From contig JAQXPH010000008.1 of assembly GCA_029100545.1 (NCBI GenBank), positions 1 to 53,779 on the forward strand: a stretch of DNA of 53,779 bases, written 5' to 3'. Positions within the stretch are counted from its first letter, which is position 1. Each line of letters begins with the position of its first letter. The position numbers were made by a program, and so were the translations under genes. Under the pieces are notes generated by a model, which saw only the letters and a program-made list of their open reading frames with translations, was not told the DNA's origin and did not search any database. Shown here in pieces: positions 8,707-17,039 of the stretch. Source of the stretch: a bacterium. GTDB lineage: Bacteria > Bacillota_I > Bacilli_A > RF39 > UBA660.

Positions 8707-9526
8707 TTTTTTTTGCATAATAATTTTTTTTATCATAAAGGCAAATATATCCGCTTGGACTTTTTGCCCATATAGAACTATCTTTATTTTTTATTATTTT
8801 TATAGCAGTAAATATTGTACCTTTTTTATATATTGCATTTGAATTTAAATTTTTATATAAACTATTTTTTTTGCCATCAACAGTAATTTCTTTAACTTTT
8901 TTTATTTTATAATTTATACCAGGGCCTGTTCTTACATTCATATTATAAATAGTTTGATAATTACCTGGAATAAAATCATTAATATCTTTTATTTTCTTAA
9001 ACCTGTAATATTTATTTTGAGGTTTATAGTATTCATTTAGAATAATAGTATCATCACTTAACAATATATAATCACATGGATTAACGCTATTATTTAACCC
9101 ATTTCCTCCTTTTTCATAATGCCAAGAAGGATCGATTTTATTTTTGTCATCATATACTGCAATTTCAAAATCAAGATGTGCTGCCACATTCCCTGTTGTA
9201 CCATCATCAAATAAATAATCATCTTGTGAAAATGATTGTTTAATTTTATAATTTGATATTTTATTTGGATGTGTCATCATAAAAACAACATATTTTAATT
9301 CTCCATTTGCACACATTACTTTTTCATTAGAAACAAGCCAAATAGTATATGGTTGACCTTTTTTTAAATAAATATTTGCAATATACCCAGAAAATGGTGC
9401 ATATATTTCTTTATATCCCCCTCTTTGACTAACATCTATTGCTTTTCTATTTTGATGGGAATAAGAATTATATCCAAATCCTTGGGTTAAATAATAGCAT
9501 TTTTTTGGGAATTTAAGATATTCCAT
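8699..9526 (-). CDS. M23-like peptidase with SH3b domain (endolysin-like)
   Basis: 275 aa from MEYLKFPKKC, chosen because GGTGAG precedes this ATG and the upstream extension is just the overlapping holin in another frame. The N-terminal half resembles a LytM/M23 fold: QGFGYNSYSHQNRKAIDVS (HxnD metal site), MMTHPNKI and AAHLDFEIAV. In this last motif the canonical HxH is HLD, so one zinc ligand may be Asp. The C-terminal half is a bacterial SH3 domain (YNMNVRTGPGINYK, ending WAKSPSGYICLY). There is no signal peptide, so export would depend on the holin-like gene. Predicted role: peptidoglycan hydrolysis. Confidence 0.7.
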   Translation of the reverse strand: MEYLKFPKKCYYLTQGFGYNSYSHQNRKAIDVSQRGGYKEIYAPFSGYIANIYLKKGQPYTIWLVSNEKVMCANGELKYVVFMMTHPNKISNYKIKQSFSQDDYLFDDGTTGNVAAHLDFEIAVYDDKNKIDPSWHYEKGGNGLNNSVNPCDYILLSDDTIILNEYYKPQNKYYRFKKIKDINDFIPGNYQTIYNMNVRTGPGINYKIKKVKEITVDGKKNSLYKNLNSNAIYKKGTIFTAIKIIKNKDSSIWAKSPSGYICLYDKKNYYAKKIN

Positions 9527-9695
9527 TATTCTCACCATTTTTATTATTAAAATAATAAGTAAATACCATACCAATAATCATAGTAATGGTTTCAACTGGT
9601 ATAGCACCCTTTATTGCCAAATAAGTAAAAACAAATGTTGTTGTAAGATAAATAAGTATTCTTATCTTAAGAAGACAAAGTAAAGAATTTTTCAT
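9513..9695 (-). CDS. small holin-like membrane protein
   Basis: 60 aa with two hydrophobic helices (about 10-28 and 31-50) and a charged C-terminal tail (NNKNGENNG). This matches small phage holins of Firmicutes, whose second helix often reads like ETITMIIGMVFTYYF. It overlaps the endolysin-like gene by 14 nt. Holin immediately upstream of an endolysin is the usual phage lysis cassette. No other phage genes are nearby, so this is either a prophage remnant or a recruited lysis/export pair. Confidence 0.7.
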   Translation of the reverse strand: MKNSLLCLLKIRILIYLTTTFVFTYLAIKGAIPVETITMIIGMVFTYYFNNKNGENNGIS

Positions 9696-9911
9696 TTTAT
9701 CACCAATATATAATATGTAAAATTTGAATAAACAAATAATTATTATTTACTAGAAAAAGAAAAATTAATTAAAATAATTTCTTTTTTTATATATTTTAAT
9801 ATATAAAAGCATAAAAATGGTTATACTTGGCTTCATACTGGAAATATAAATTATCCTATTTTAAGAATAAATATTAAAAAATTACAAAATAAAAACAAAG
9901 AAAAAGACTAG

Positions 9912-10898
9912 TTATACTCTAACTAATCTTGACTTGCCATCTTCATAAAGTGGTTTATGAATAGAACTTTTTAATTTAGTATAAAAATCTAATTCATCTT
10001 TTAATAAATAATCAGCATATATTACTAAATATTTATTATTCAATTGATAAATTAAAGCAAGTCTACCTTTGTCCTGGTCAATTCGTGAAATAGACTTAAT
10101 TACAATAAAATTATATATATCAATAACTTCTTTTTGTTCTTTTAATACTTTAAATTCATTTAATGCTAAATCATTTTTTACAAGTTCAGTAAACTCAGCT
10201 ATATCTTTGTTAGATTCTTTATAATATCCTTCAATATATTCATGATTTTCTAAACTTCTCGCAGAAAATAAATACTTACTATTTCTAAAATAACTATGTG
10301 ATTGATAATATTCTCTAAACATTGTTTTAGGAAATTTAATTGACATATTAAATTTTGTCAAATAAACATTATTTTCATCATTAGGAATATGACCAGTTTT
10401 AAATTTAACATCGTTTTTTAATAATGTTTTAAAAAACTTGTGAAAATTTTCTGAGTTAAATGAAACATCAAATGATGTATTTTTATTTATTTTTACATTT
10501 AACTTTGCATTTGGTACATAGGTAACTAATTGAATTTTTGATACTTTAGTATTTAATTTTTTTCTAAATAATCTTTCAACTATAATATCATCACCACTTA
10601 CGGTAACACATTTATATTTACATAAAGCATAAATAACAAGCAACAAACATTCTATTATAAGTAATGAATAACTTAAAAATAATTTTAAATTTATAGAAAA
10701 GTATATACAAAATAATGCAATCATTAAAGTTGACATATAAACAATTGTGCCAATCCATTTTTGATAAAAAACATTATAGTTTTCATCATCGTTTTTTGCA
10801 AAACTAAATTCTGGTTTTAAAAATAAAATAATTGTATTAATTACTAAAAAAAAGACAGAACAAACTATACATATAACACTTTTTATAATTGGACTCAT
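9912..10898 (-). CDS. hypothetical membrane protein, 328 aa
   Basis: Four hydrophobic segments crowd the N-terminal 110 residues (starting MSPIIKSVICIVCSVFFLVI), followed by a cytoplasmic domain of about 215 residues with YVPNAKLNVKINKNTSF and a C-terminal charged tail. ATG is preceded by AGGTGATTT. The topology (TM block followed by a PH-like beta domain) resembles uncharacterised bacterial membrane proteins; no motif was recognised. It is the last of a run of five minus-strand small envelope genes. Confidence 0.65.
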   Translation of the reverse strand: MSPIIKSVICIVCSVFFLVINTIILFLKPEFSFAKNDDENYNVFYQKWIGTIVYMSTLMIALFCIYFSINLKLFLSYSLLIIECLLLVIYALCKYKCVTVSGDDIIVERLFRKKLNTKVSKIQLVTYVPNAKLNVKINKNTSFDVSFNSENFHKFFKTLLKNDVKFKTGHIPNDENNVYLTKFNMSIKFPKTMFREYYQSHSYFRNSKYLFSARSLENHEYIEGYYKESNKDIAEFTELVKNDLALNEFKVLKEQKEVIDIYNFIVIKSISRIDQDKGRLALIYQLNNKYLVIYADYLLKDELDFYTKLKSSIHKPLYEDGKSRLVRV

Positions 10899-10905
10899 AA
10901 ATCAC

Positions 10906-11220
10906 CTATTTTAATGTAAGGGTAGCACATACATTTTCTGTCTTACATATTTTTTTACTACTATTTAATTTTATTTCTTGATCATCACCATTATAATTAC
11001 GTATTACAATTTTATTACCTTCAGTTGCGATTATCTCAGCATCAATTTCTTTTATTTTGTCTCCAACTGTTAAATTAGTATACTCAATTTCTGTTTCATT
11101 ATATGAAACAACTAATTTACTATAACCTTCTTCTTTTTTTTGTGATTTAGTATAAATAAAAATACCACATACTAAAATTGCAATAGCAATAATAATTGGA
11201 ATAATTTTTTTACTTTCCAT
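10906..11220 (-). CDS. hypothetical membrane-anchored protein, 104 aa
   Basis: A single N-terminal transmembrane anchor (IIPIIIAIAILVCGIFIYT) is followed by an 80-residue extracytoplasmic beta-rich domain with two Cys near the C-terminus (KKICKTENVCATLTLK) that could form a disulfide. It ends 7 nt before the following membrane-protein gene, so both are probably co-transcribed. Function unknown. Confidence 0.6.
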   Translation of the reverse strand: MESKKIIPIIIAIAILVCGIFIYTKSQKKEEGYSKLVVSYNETEIEYTNLTVGDKIKEIDAEIIATEGNKIVIRNYNGDDQEIKLNSSKKICKTENVCATLTLK

Positions 11221-11366
11221 CTAATCATACCCTTCCTATAATAATTATAAGGTAAATTGTTAAATTAGTAAAGTAAAAATATTAATTACAAATTAATTAA
11301 TAATTAACAATAATATTATTACAAATAGTAACTATGATATAAAATTATTAAGATAAATAATTAGTA

Positions 11367-11909
11367 TTAAGATTCATAATCATATATTCCATGAATTTTT
11401 TCTATATCAGAGTTTGATAAACTACTTACAATCCAACCATCAGATGTATTAACAACATAAAAATCTATTGTATATTGTACTCTTTCCGTAGTTTCTTTCA
11501 TTTTATTTATTTTATAAGTTATAAATTTATTTGAATCATATTTCCCATCAGAATCTTTAAATTCATCAGGATTATTTGCAAGATATGTTGTTGAATCTTT
11601 TTGAGCTTTATATAAATCATATACATCTATTTTAACAGTAATTGTTGCTTCATCACCATTATAATCTTCTTTTTCTATTTCATAAGAAAGATCTGTATAT
11701 TGTTTTTTATAAATATCTTCATATTTTTTAGAATTTTCTTCATTTAAATTTTCTTTTTCAATAATATCTTTCATATCAGTAAGTACATTAACATCTAAAT
11801 TTTTATAATTATCTAAATATTTTTTTACAGCATCTGTAGCTGTTTTACCACATCCTGTAAGCATAAAAGTAATTATTAATGTTAAAACTAATCCATAAAT
11901 TTTTTTCAT
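11367..11909 (-). CDS. lipoprotein, 180 aa
   Basis: The signal peptide MKKIYGLVLTLIITFMLTGC has a perfect lipobox (LTGC, Cys at residue 20). The mature region starts GKTATDAVKKYLDNYKNLD, a pattern I associate with small Firmicutes lipoproteins of the DUF5105/DUF4878-like type, and ends with an NTF2-like beta strand set (YTIDFYVVNTSDGWIVSS). Probably a surface-anchored NTF2-like protein of unknown ligand. Confidence 0.75.
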   Translation of the reverse strand: MKKIYGLVLTLIITFMLTGCGKTATDAVKKYLDNYKNLDVNVLTDMKDIIEKENLNEENSKKYEDIYKKQYTDLSYEIEKEDYNGDEATITVKIDVYDLYKAQKDSTTYLANNPDEFKDSDGKYDSNKFITYKINKMKETTERVQYTIDFYVVNTSDGWIVSSLSNSDIEKIHGIYDYES

Positions 11910-11946
11910 ATATTCACCATTTATATTATTTACACCAATTTATATT

Positions 11947-12534
11947 TTATACTACTTTATAAGTTTTAATAATTAAGTTATATAATTTTTTTTCGTCATT
12001 TGTAATTGGTAGTAATAATTTTTTTTGCATTTTATTAATTATTTTTTTAATATTATCTTCTTCACATTTAAACCATTCATAATATATATATTTAATTTTA
12101 TCAGTATTGTTATTTTCATATAATTTATTTATTTCAAGACTAAGGACTTTTTTTATTTTTTCTTCATATCTTAAATTTATTGATTGATCAACCTGTTTTA
12201 TTTTTTCATAATTAATATTTTCATACTTAACATAATAAATTAAATTACTTATTTTAATTTGATCTTTTAAAGTCAAACTACTTTTATAATTACTTTTACC
12301 TTTTTTATCAAAGTCTATAGCAATAAATTCATATTCATCAGTAAATATTAATGGAATATCTTTTAAATATTTTAAATCTATTTTAATTACATTATTTATT
12401 AAATCTTGTAAAATACTTGGTCTTACCTTATATACAAAAACTTTTTCAAAACTTTCAATATTATCATCATCAAGCCATTCATAAAAAGGATAAAATTTAT
12501 CTAAAAAATTTAAAGTAATATCATTTATAATCAT
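11947..12534 (-). CDS. hypothetical cytoplasmic protein, 195 aa
   Basis: The start is taken as MIINDITLNFLDKFYPFYEW because AAAGGGG lies just upstream; the in-frame extension overlaps the previous gene. It is soluble, with no signal peptide. The N-terminal part contains FVYKVRPSILQDLI and YEFIAIDFDKKG; the C-terminal part is strongly helical and Lys/Asn-rich. No family was recognised. It overlaps the 3' end of the upstream small membrane protein gene by 14 nt. Confidence 0.6.
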   Translation of the reverse strand: MIINDITLNFLDKFYPFYEWLDDDNIESFEKVFVYKVRPSILQDLINNVIKIDLKYLKDIPLIFTDEYEFIAIDFDKKGKSNYKSSLTLKDQIKISNLIYYVKYENINYEKIKQVDQSINLRYEEKIKKVLSLEINKLYENNNTDKIKYIYYEWFKCEEDNIKKIINKMQKKLLLPITNDEKKLYNLIIKTYKVV

Positions 12535-12733
12535 ATATTTTTCCCCTTTCATATACTAAAATTAATATTAAAATACCAATAAAAAAAATATTACATTCAG
12601 GTCTCCTAATAATAAAATAAACAAATTGGGAAAATCTATACCCAATAAAAAATAAATTTATATTAATTATTATAAAAAACAAACCAATTGTTATAAGTAA
12701 AATTCCTAATATATAAAAAATTAAAGTTTTCAT
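12521..12733 (-). CDS. small two-TM membrane protein, 70 aa
   Basis: Two long hydrophobic helices (about 3-32 and 47-63) are separated by a short polar loop (IRRPECN). It overlaps the next minus-strand gene by 14 nt, suggesting translational coupling. No recognisable family. It begins the group of envelope-associated genes running down to 9912. Confidence 0.5.
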   Translation of the reverse strand: MKTLIFYILGILLITIGLFFIIININLFFIGYRFSQFVYFIIRRPECNIFFIGILILILVYERGKIYDYK

Positions 12734-12788
12734 AATAAATTTTATTATAAAAAAAAATTATTATTATATACTTTATTAGGTGATTATT

Positions 12789-13601
12789 TTGAAACTAGTA
12801 AAATATATATTAATAGCGATAGTACAAGGTATTACAGAACCATTACCAGTATCATCTTCAGGTCATATGTTCTTATTTAAAAAAATATTTAATACAAATA
12901 TGTTTAACAATTTAAATTATGAGATAATCTGCAATTTTGGATCATTTTTAGCAATACTATTTATATATAGAAAAGATGTAATTAAAATAATTAATGACTT
13001 TTTTTCATATATTTTTAACAAAAATAATCGAATTAATAGCAAAAAAGGATATAAATATGGATTAAATATAATTATTAGTTCTATTCCAGTAGGAATATGT
13101 GGCTTATTATTTAAAAATTCAATTGAAAATAGACTTGGAAATATTACAATATTAGGCTTTGCCTTTTTACTTACTGCTTTAAGTTTATTTATTGTTAAGG
13201 ACATAAAAGGTCACAAAGAAGATAAAGATATTAACTTTAAAGATGCTATAATAATTGGATTATTTCAAATGATAACTTTAATTCCTGGTATTTCAAGAAG
13301 TGGCACAGTTCTAGTTGCATGTTTAATACTTAAATTAAAGAAAGAAAATGCATTAAAATATACATTTATGTTATATTTTCCAGTTAGTATTGGAGCAATG
13401 ATTTTAGGAATAAAAGATATTATAGAAAGTCCTAATTTAAATTTACTAATTATGCCATATATTATAGGTATGCTAGTAGCAATAATTGTTACCTATTTTT
13501 CATTTGAATGGTTAAGTAATATTGTTAAGAAAGGAAAATTAATTTATTTTGCTATTTATTGTCTTTTATTAGCAGGATTTGTATTTATTTATTTTCGTTA
13601 A
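12789..13601 (+). CDS. uppP: undecaprenyl-diphosphatase UppP (BacA family)
   Basis: About 270 aa, polytopic. It has both signature motifs: EPLPVSSSGHMFL near the N-terminus (glutamate-rich motif plus SSSGH) and PGISRSGT near residue 165. The enzyme recycles the undecaprenyl lipid carrier at the membrane during peptidoglycan synthesis. The first residue of BacA proteins varies, and here AGGTGATT lies upstream of a TTG at 12789; a GTG at 12780 would overlap the ribosome site. Length is close to the family norm (about 265-280). Confidence 0.92.
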   Translation: MKLVKYILIAIVQGITEPLPVSSSGHMFLFKKIFNTNMFNNLNYEIICNFGSFLAILFIYRKDVIKIINDFFSYIFNKNNRINSKKGYKYGLNIIISSIPVGICGLLFKNSIENRLGNITILGFAFLLTALSLFIVKDIKGHKEDKDINFKDAIIIGLFQMITLIPGISRSGTVLVACLILKLKKENALKYTFMLYFPVSIGAMILGIKDIIESPNLNLLIMPYIIGMLVAIIVTYFSFEWLSNIVKKGKLIYFAIYCLLLAGFVFIYFR

Positions 13602-13603
13602 AT

Positions 13604-13632
13604 AAAAAAATGCAATTTATGCATTTTTTGTT
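13604..13632. terminator. bidirectional terminator
   Basis: AAAAAAATGCA-ATTTA-TGCATTTTTT lies between the convergent uppP and YtxH-like genes, with A and T runs on the two sides. It overlaps the 3' end of the minus-strand gene. Confidence 0.55.
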
Positions 13633-14042
13633 TTTTTAGGTTTTTCTTCAGGCTTTTCTTCTATAGAATCTGCTAATTTTTTTAACGTATCAGATGCAAG
13701 TTTTCTTACTTCTTTAGCAGTTTTTTCAACAGCAGGAGTTGCTTTTTCTGATGCTAATTTAACAAGTTCTGTAGCTTTATCTTTTATTTGTGTTGCTTTT
13801 TGAATAGCTATCTCTTTAGCTTTTTCTTTATCTAAAGATCTTATTTCATTTTGTAATTCAGTAACTTTTTCAGTAATATTTTCTTTTACTTCTTCAGTAT
13901 CTATACTTTTAATTTTTTCTAAAAGTTCATTACATTTATTAATTAAATCTTTACGATTTTCTTTTCCAGATTTTGGTGCAAGAAGCATACCAATTCCAAG
14001 ACCAAGACCTGCTCCTAATAAAAATTTTCCTTTCTTACTCAT
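13617..14042 (-). CDS. YtxH-domain protein
   Basis: 141 aa from MSKKGKFLLGAG, chosen because GGAAGGGA precedes this ATG by 9 nt. The Gly-rich N-terminal helix GAGLGLGIGMLLAPKSGKENR is the YtxH signature; the rest is a long Lys/Glu helix (coiled coil) ending in a Lys/Pro-rich tail. YtxH proteins are membrane-associated general-stress proteins. The start overlaps the stop of the preceding DUF948-like gene by 8 nt, matching the usual DUF948-YtxH pairing of Firmicutes. Confidence 0.8.
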   Translation of the reverse strand: MSKKGKFLLGAGLGLGIGMLLAPKSGKENRKDLINKCNELLEKIKSIDTEEVKENITEKVTELQNEIRSLDKEKAKEIAIQKATQIKDKATELVKLASEKATPAVEKTAKEVRKLASDTLKKLADSIEEKPEEKPKKTKNA

Positions 14043-14322
14043 CTTCTTCAATCCCTTCCTTTCCTTTTAAAAATAATTTACTAAATAAATTTGTAAAAAA
14101 ATCTACAACATTATCAATAATTTTATTTACTCTATTTGATGTAATATTTAATATATCAAATATTGGATTTAATGAATTAACTTTGTTTTCTATATTATCA
14201 ACAATTTTTGTGGCTTTATCTATAGTACTAATTATTTTCAATCCTATTATAATACCTATTATTATTAAAACTATCAATAATATATATATGACAACTGGTA
14301 AAAAATTTGTTAAAAATTCCAA
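14035..14322 (-). CDS. DUF948-like membrane protein
   Basis: 95 aa with one N-terminal TM helix (LPVVIYILLIVLIIIGIIIGL) followed by an amphipathic helix (TKIVDNIENKVNSLNPIFD). This is the DUF948 (YtxG) layout. A TTG start is used; AAGGTGAAT sits upstream. It is linked directly to the YtxH-like gene; both belong to a four-gene minus-strand set that starts with the lipoprotein at 15833. Confidence 0.75.
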   Translation of the reverse strand: MEFLTNFLPVVIYILLIVLIIIGIIIGLKIISTIDKATKIVDNIENKVNSLNPIFDILNITSNRVNKIIDNVVDFFTNLFSKLFLKGKEGIEEDE

Positions 14323-14324
14323 TT

Positions 14325-15170
14325 TTATTCACCTTCCTTTTTATCATACATAGAATCAATTAAATCAAATAAGTCACTTTCTAATGTATCCTCGCCATCA
14401 TTAACCTTAGGAACTTCTTTAGTTATTTCATCATTACGTGGTTTATATTGAATTTTTTCTTCAACATCTTTTAATTCATTTTCTAAATCGTTATCAATAT
14501 CAACAATTACATCAGAAGTGTCCTCTAAAAGTTCATCAATAGTTCTAGCTTTTTCTTCTTTTTCTTGAGGCTTAGATAAAGTAACTGTTTCACTTTGATC
14601 ATAAAAAGTTCTAACTTCAGGTTTTTCTTTAACTTCCCCAAAAGCTTTATCTCGTACCTTTTGAATATCTACTTTATTTTCATATTTTTCAATATCCTCA
14701 TTTCGATAATCTTTATCAAGTACACCATACACTGGAGAAATTATAGGAGAAGGTTTAAACTTCTTCCTTTCTATAGTTTCTACAGTTTCTATTTTTTCAT
14801 ACCTACCATAATCTGTTCTTCTTTCAATTTTTTTCTTTCTTTCATAATCAAGAACATTATTATACCTGCTTGTAGGCTTTTGAATAGGTTTTGGAGTTTC
14901 AACTGGTTTTGGGGACTGAGGTTTAGCTTCTTCAAATTCTTCTTCATCAAAATCTAAAAATGGATAAGAATTACTTCTAAACACTTCTTTTTCACTTTGT
15001 ACATTTTTTTCTTCTTTAGGAACTGAAGTAGATACAACTTTTTTTTCTTCTGTTTTAACAACTTCTTTGGGAGTAGTTTGCTCGTTTCTCATTTCTGGTG
15101 TAATTTTAATTTGTTCTGTATATTCCTCTTCATCAAATAATATATCTTTCACTTTTTTAAATAAACCCAT
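14325..15170 (-). CDS. acidic, disordered protein of 281 aa
   Basis: The protein is rich in Glu, Lys, Pro and Thr with long low-complexity stretches (PKEVVKTEEKKVVSTSVPKE and similar) and no hydrophobic segment. A short N-terminal motif (MGLFKKVKDILFDEEEY) recurs in DivIVA/SepF-like cell-division or envelope scaffolds; I can only say it looks like a cytoplasmic scaffold with a membrane-binding amphipathic start. It has a strong ribosome site (AGGTGAAATT). It is co-transcribed with DUF948 and YtxH genes. Confidence 0.6.
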   Translation of the reverse strand: MGLFKKVKDILFDEEEYTEQIKITPEMRNEQTTPKEVVKTEEKKVVSTSVPKEEKNVQSEKEVFRSNSYPFLDFDEEEFEEAKPQSPKPVETPKPIQKPTSRYNNVLDYERKKKIERRTDYGRYEKIETVETIERKKFKPSPIISPVYGVLDKDYRNEDIEKYENKVDIQKVRDKAFGEVKEKPEVRTFYDQSETVTLSKPQEKEEKARTIDELLEDTSDVIVDIDNDLENELKDVEEKIQYKPRNDEITKEVPKVNDGEDTLESDLFDLIDSMYDKKEGE

Positions 15171-15182
15171 AATTTCACCTTC

Positions 15183-15833
15183 CTATTTAATTAAATCCGA
15201 ATCTATTGAATCATCAATAGTAATACTATCATCAGTACCATCGTCAATAATATTTAAAAAACTACTATCTTTACTCTTTGGATTAAATATATCATATGTT
15301 TCTTCTTTAAAATTTTGTGACTTATTATTAACAAGTGGTTCTATAATCATATCATTATATTCCAAATCCTTTAGGATAGTTACACAATTATATAATGCTA
15401 GATTAATATCTTCATAATCTACCATCAATTCTATTTTAGCATAATTATACATAATTTCAATCAAATATTGGTTATTTTCTTGTAAATTTATTTCAAGATA
15501 TCCATATTTTTCATTATTAACTATTTTTGTGGAATAAAAACAATTATCACAAATTTCATAATCTTGTTTTACTTTTTCATAATAACTAATTATATCAACA
15601 TATAAATAATATTTATAATTTTCGCTAACTAAAACTTCATTATATTCATCATAACTTAATACACTTAACCCATTAGGTAAATAAAATTTAAATGTTGAAT
15701 TAAAAGTATTTTGTTTATTATTAGTAGTTACAATTGTATTTAAAATATCTTCATATGATGTATCACTTATTTTAGTACATCCAGAAACAAATAAAAATGA
15801 AATTAATAAACAAATAATTAATTTATTTTTCAT
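15183..15833 (-). CDS. lipoprotein, 216 aa
   Basis: MKNKLIICLLISFLFVSGC gives a lipobox (VSGC, Cys 19). The mature part has two Cys close together (EICDNCFYS near residue 95) and a C-terminal acidic tail rich in Asp and Ser. No domain was recognised. It is the first gene of the cluster leading through the acidic scaffold to DUF948 and YtxH, suggesting an envelope-associated operon. Confidence 0.7.
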   Translation of the reverse strand: MKNKLIICLLISFLFVSGCTKISDTSYEDILNTIVTTNNKQNTFNSTFKFYLPNGLSVLSYDEYNEVLVSENYKYYLYVDIISYYEKVKQDYEICDNCFYSTKIVNNEKYGYLEINLQENNQYLIEIMYNYAKIELMVDYEDINLALYNCVTILKDLEYNDMIIEPLVNNKSQNFKEETYDIFNPKSKDSSFLNIIDDGTDDSITIDDSIDSDLIK

Positions 15834-15861
15834 AATACTTTCCTTTACACTATTGATTATA

Positions 15862-16485
15862 TCATTTTTCTTTAAATACTTCTAGATATTTTATTTTAAT
15901 ACCCTTATTAGAAAATTTTTCTTCATATTCAGTCATAGGACTATTTAAAATATTATCAGAATGTAAATCCTCTGATTCTTTTATAACTTTATATCCATAA
16001 TTAAGCAAACTTTCTTTCGAAAAATTAAAAAAATCTTCATTATCTGTTTTTAATATTATTTTATTATTATCTTTAAATAAATTATCATATATTTTTAGAA
16101 AATTTTCGTGAGTAAGTCTTCTTTTAGCATTTCTTTTTTTAGGCCATGGATCAGAAAAATTTAAATATATTGTATTAATTTTATTATTTAAATAAGATGG
16201 TATATCTTTTACATCAATATTAAGTAATTTTAAATTATTTAATTCATATCTATTTTCCTTATATTCATTAATTTTTTTTATTGCATGGCTTATTACAGAA
16301 GAATATTTTTCAATTCCAATATAATTATTATTTGGATTATTTATTGCCATATTTAAAATAAAATTACCTTTTCCCATACCAATTTCTAAATTAATATCAT
16401 TATTATTATTAAATAAATTATCATCTAAAAAGTAATCACAAGATTTTAATATACTTTCCATATTTTTAGGATTACGCATTCTCAT
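15862..16485 (-). CDS. trmB: tRNA (guanine-N7)-methyltransferase TrmB
   Basis: 207 aa from MRMRNPKNM, chosen because AGGAAGTG lies just before it. The SAM site EIGMGKGNFI and the RNA-binding/catalytic NFSDPWPKKRNAKRRL are the TrmB signatures; YIGIEKYSSV is the next SAM-binding block. It methylates G46 of tRNA. Length matches the family (about 210). It is divergent from the small coiled-coil gene. Confidence 0.93.
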   Translation of the reverse strand: MRMRNPKNMESILKSCDYFLDDNLFNNNNDINLEIGMGKGNFILNMAINNPNNNYIGIEKYSSVISHAIKKINEYKENRYELNNLKLLNIDVKDIPSYLNNKINTIYLNFSDPWPKKRNAKRRLTHENFLKIYDNLFKDNNKIILKTDNEDFFNFSKESLLNYGYKVIKESEDLHSDNILNSPMTEYEEKFSNKGIKIKYLEVFKEK

Positions 16486-16537
16486 TTTAGTCACTTCCTT
16501 ATTTTTTTGCATATATTATTACTAGAAAGGAATGCCT

Positions 16538-16792
16538 ATGAAAAAAAATCGAAATGCCTTCTTTAACGATATGAATCCTATGTTTCAAAATCAAATGATA
16601 CAAAACTATCCTAATATGCAAATGCCTAATCAAATGATGCCTACTAATTTTAATATGCAAGATATTGAAGAACGTCTGGCTAAGATTGAAAGGCAAATAA
16701 CTAGACTTGATAAAAGAATTAGCAAAATTGAATCAACTACAATATCAACTGATGATTTTGAAACAAATTCTAATAATATGTATATGCTTTAA
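16538..16792 (+). CDS. small Asn/Met-rich coiled-coil protein, 84 aa
   Basis: The start at 16538 is preferred because GAAAGGAATGCCT precedes it; an ATG two codons upstream is within the ribosome site. The N-terminal half is Asn/Met/Pro-rich (MPNQMMPTNFNMQ and similar), the C-terminal half a predicted coiled coil (ERLAKIERQITRLDKRISKI). This architecture recalls spore coat-associated or DUF-type small structural proteins. It converges on the cse60-like gene, overlapping by 4 nt. Confidence 0.6.
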   Translation: MKKNRNAFFNDMNPMFQNQMIQNYPNMQMPNQMMPTNFNMQDIEERLAKIERQITRLDKRISKIESTTISTDDFETNSNNMYML

Positions 16793-16959
16793 TTATAAAT
16801 TATCATAGCGCTAAAACAATATATTTGTTCTTCACCACATACTGCAATAGCTACTTGATATTTAATATCTATTATATCATAGTTTCCCTCACTTAAAAAA
16901 GCATTAATGCTTCTTTCTAAATCTTTTTCATGACTTTCATCAATAACTTTTACTTTCAT
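16789..16959 (-). CDS. cse60: Cse60-like small protein, 56 aa
   Basis: A 56-codon gene with GGTGAT immediately upstream of the ATG. The protein begins MKVKVIDESHEKDLERSINA, contains DIIDIKYQVAIAV, and ends EEQIYCFSAMIIYN. Acidic N-terminal helix, DIxY strand and QIYCFSAMI ending match the Firmicutes sporulation-associated Cse60 family (about 60 aa, role unknown). Its presence here outside an obvious sporulation locus suggests a wider role. Confidence 0.8.
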   Translation of the reverse strand: MKVKVIDESHEKDLERSINAFLSEGNYDIIDIKYQVAIAVCGEEQIYCFSAMIIYN

Positions 16960-17039
16960 GATATCACCAATGTTATATTAAACATTATTAAATAAAAAAA
17001 ATGTCAAAAAAAATGAAAAGAATTAAACTTTTCAATTTT

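Noticed and set aside
9816-9909. Short fragment on the plus strand reading NGYTWLHTGNINYPILRIN
   Set aside because: It looks slightly protein-like but has no start signal, is under 40 codons and I cannot link it to a family.
12917-13204. 95-aa antisense ORF inside uppP
   Set aside because: It is a shadow frame of uppP with no ribosome site; the uppP protein motifs are complete.
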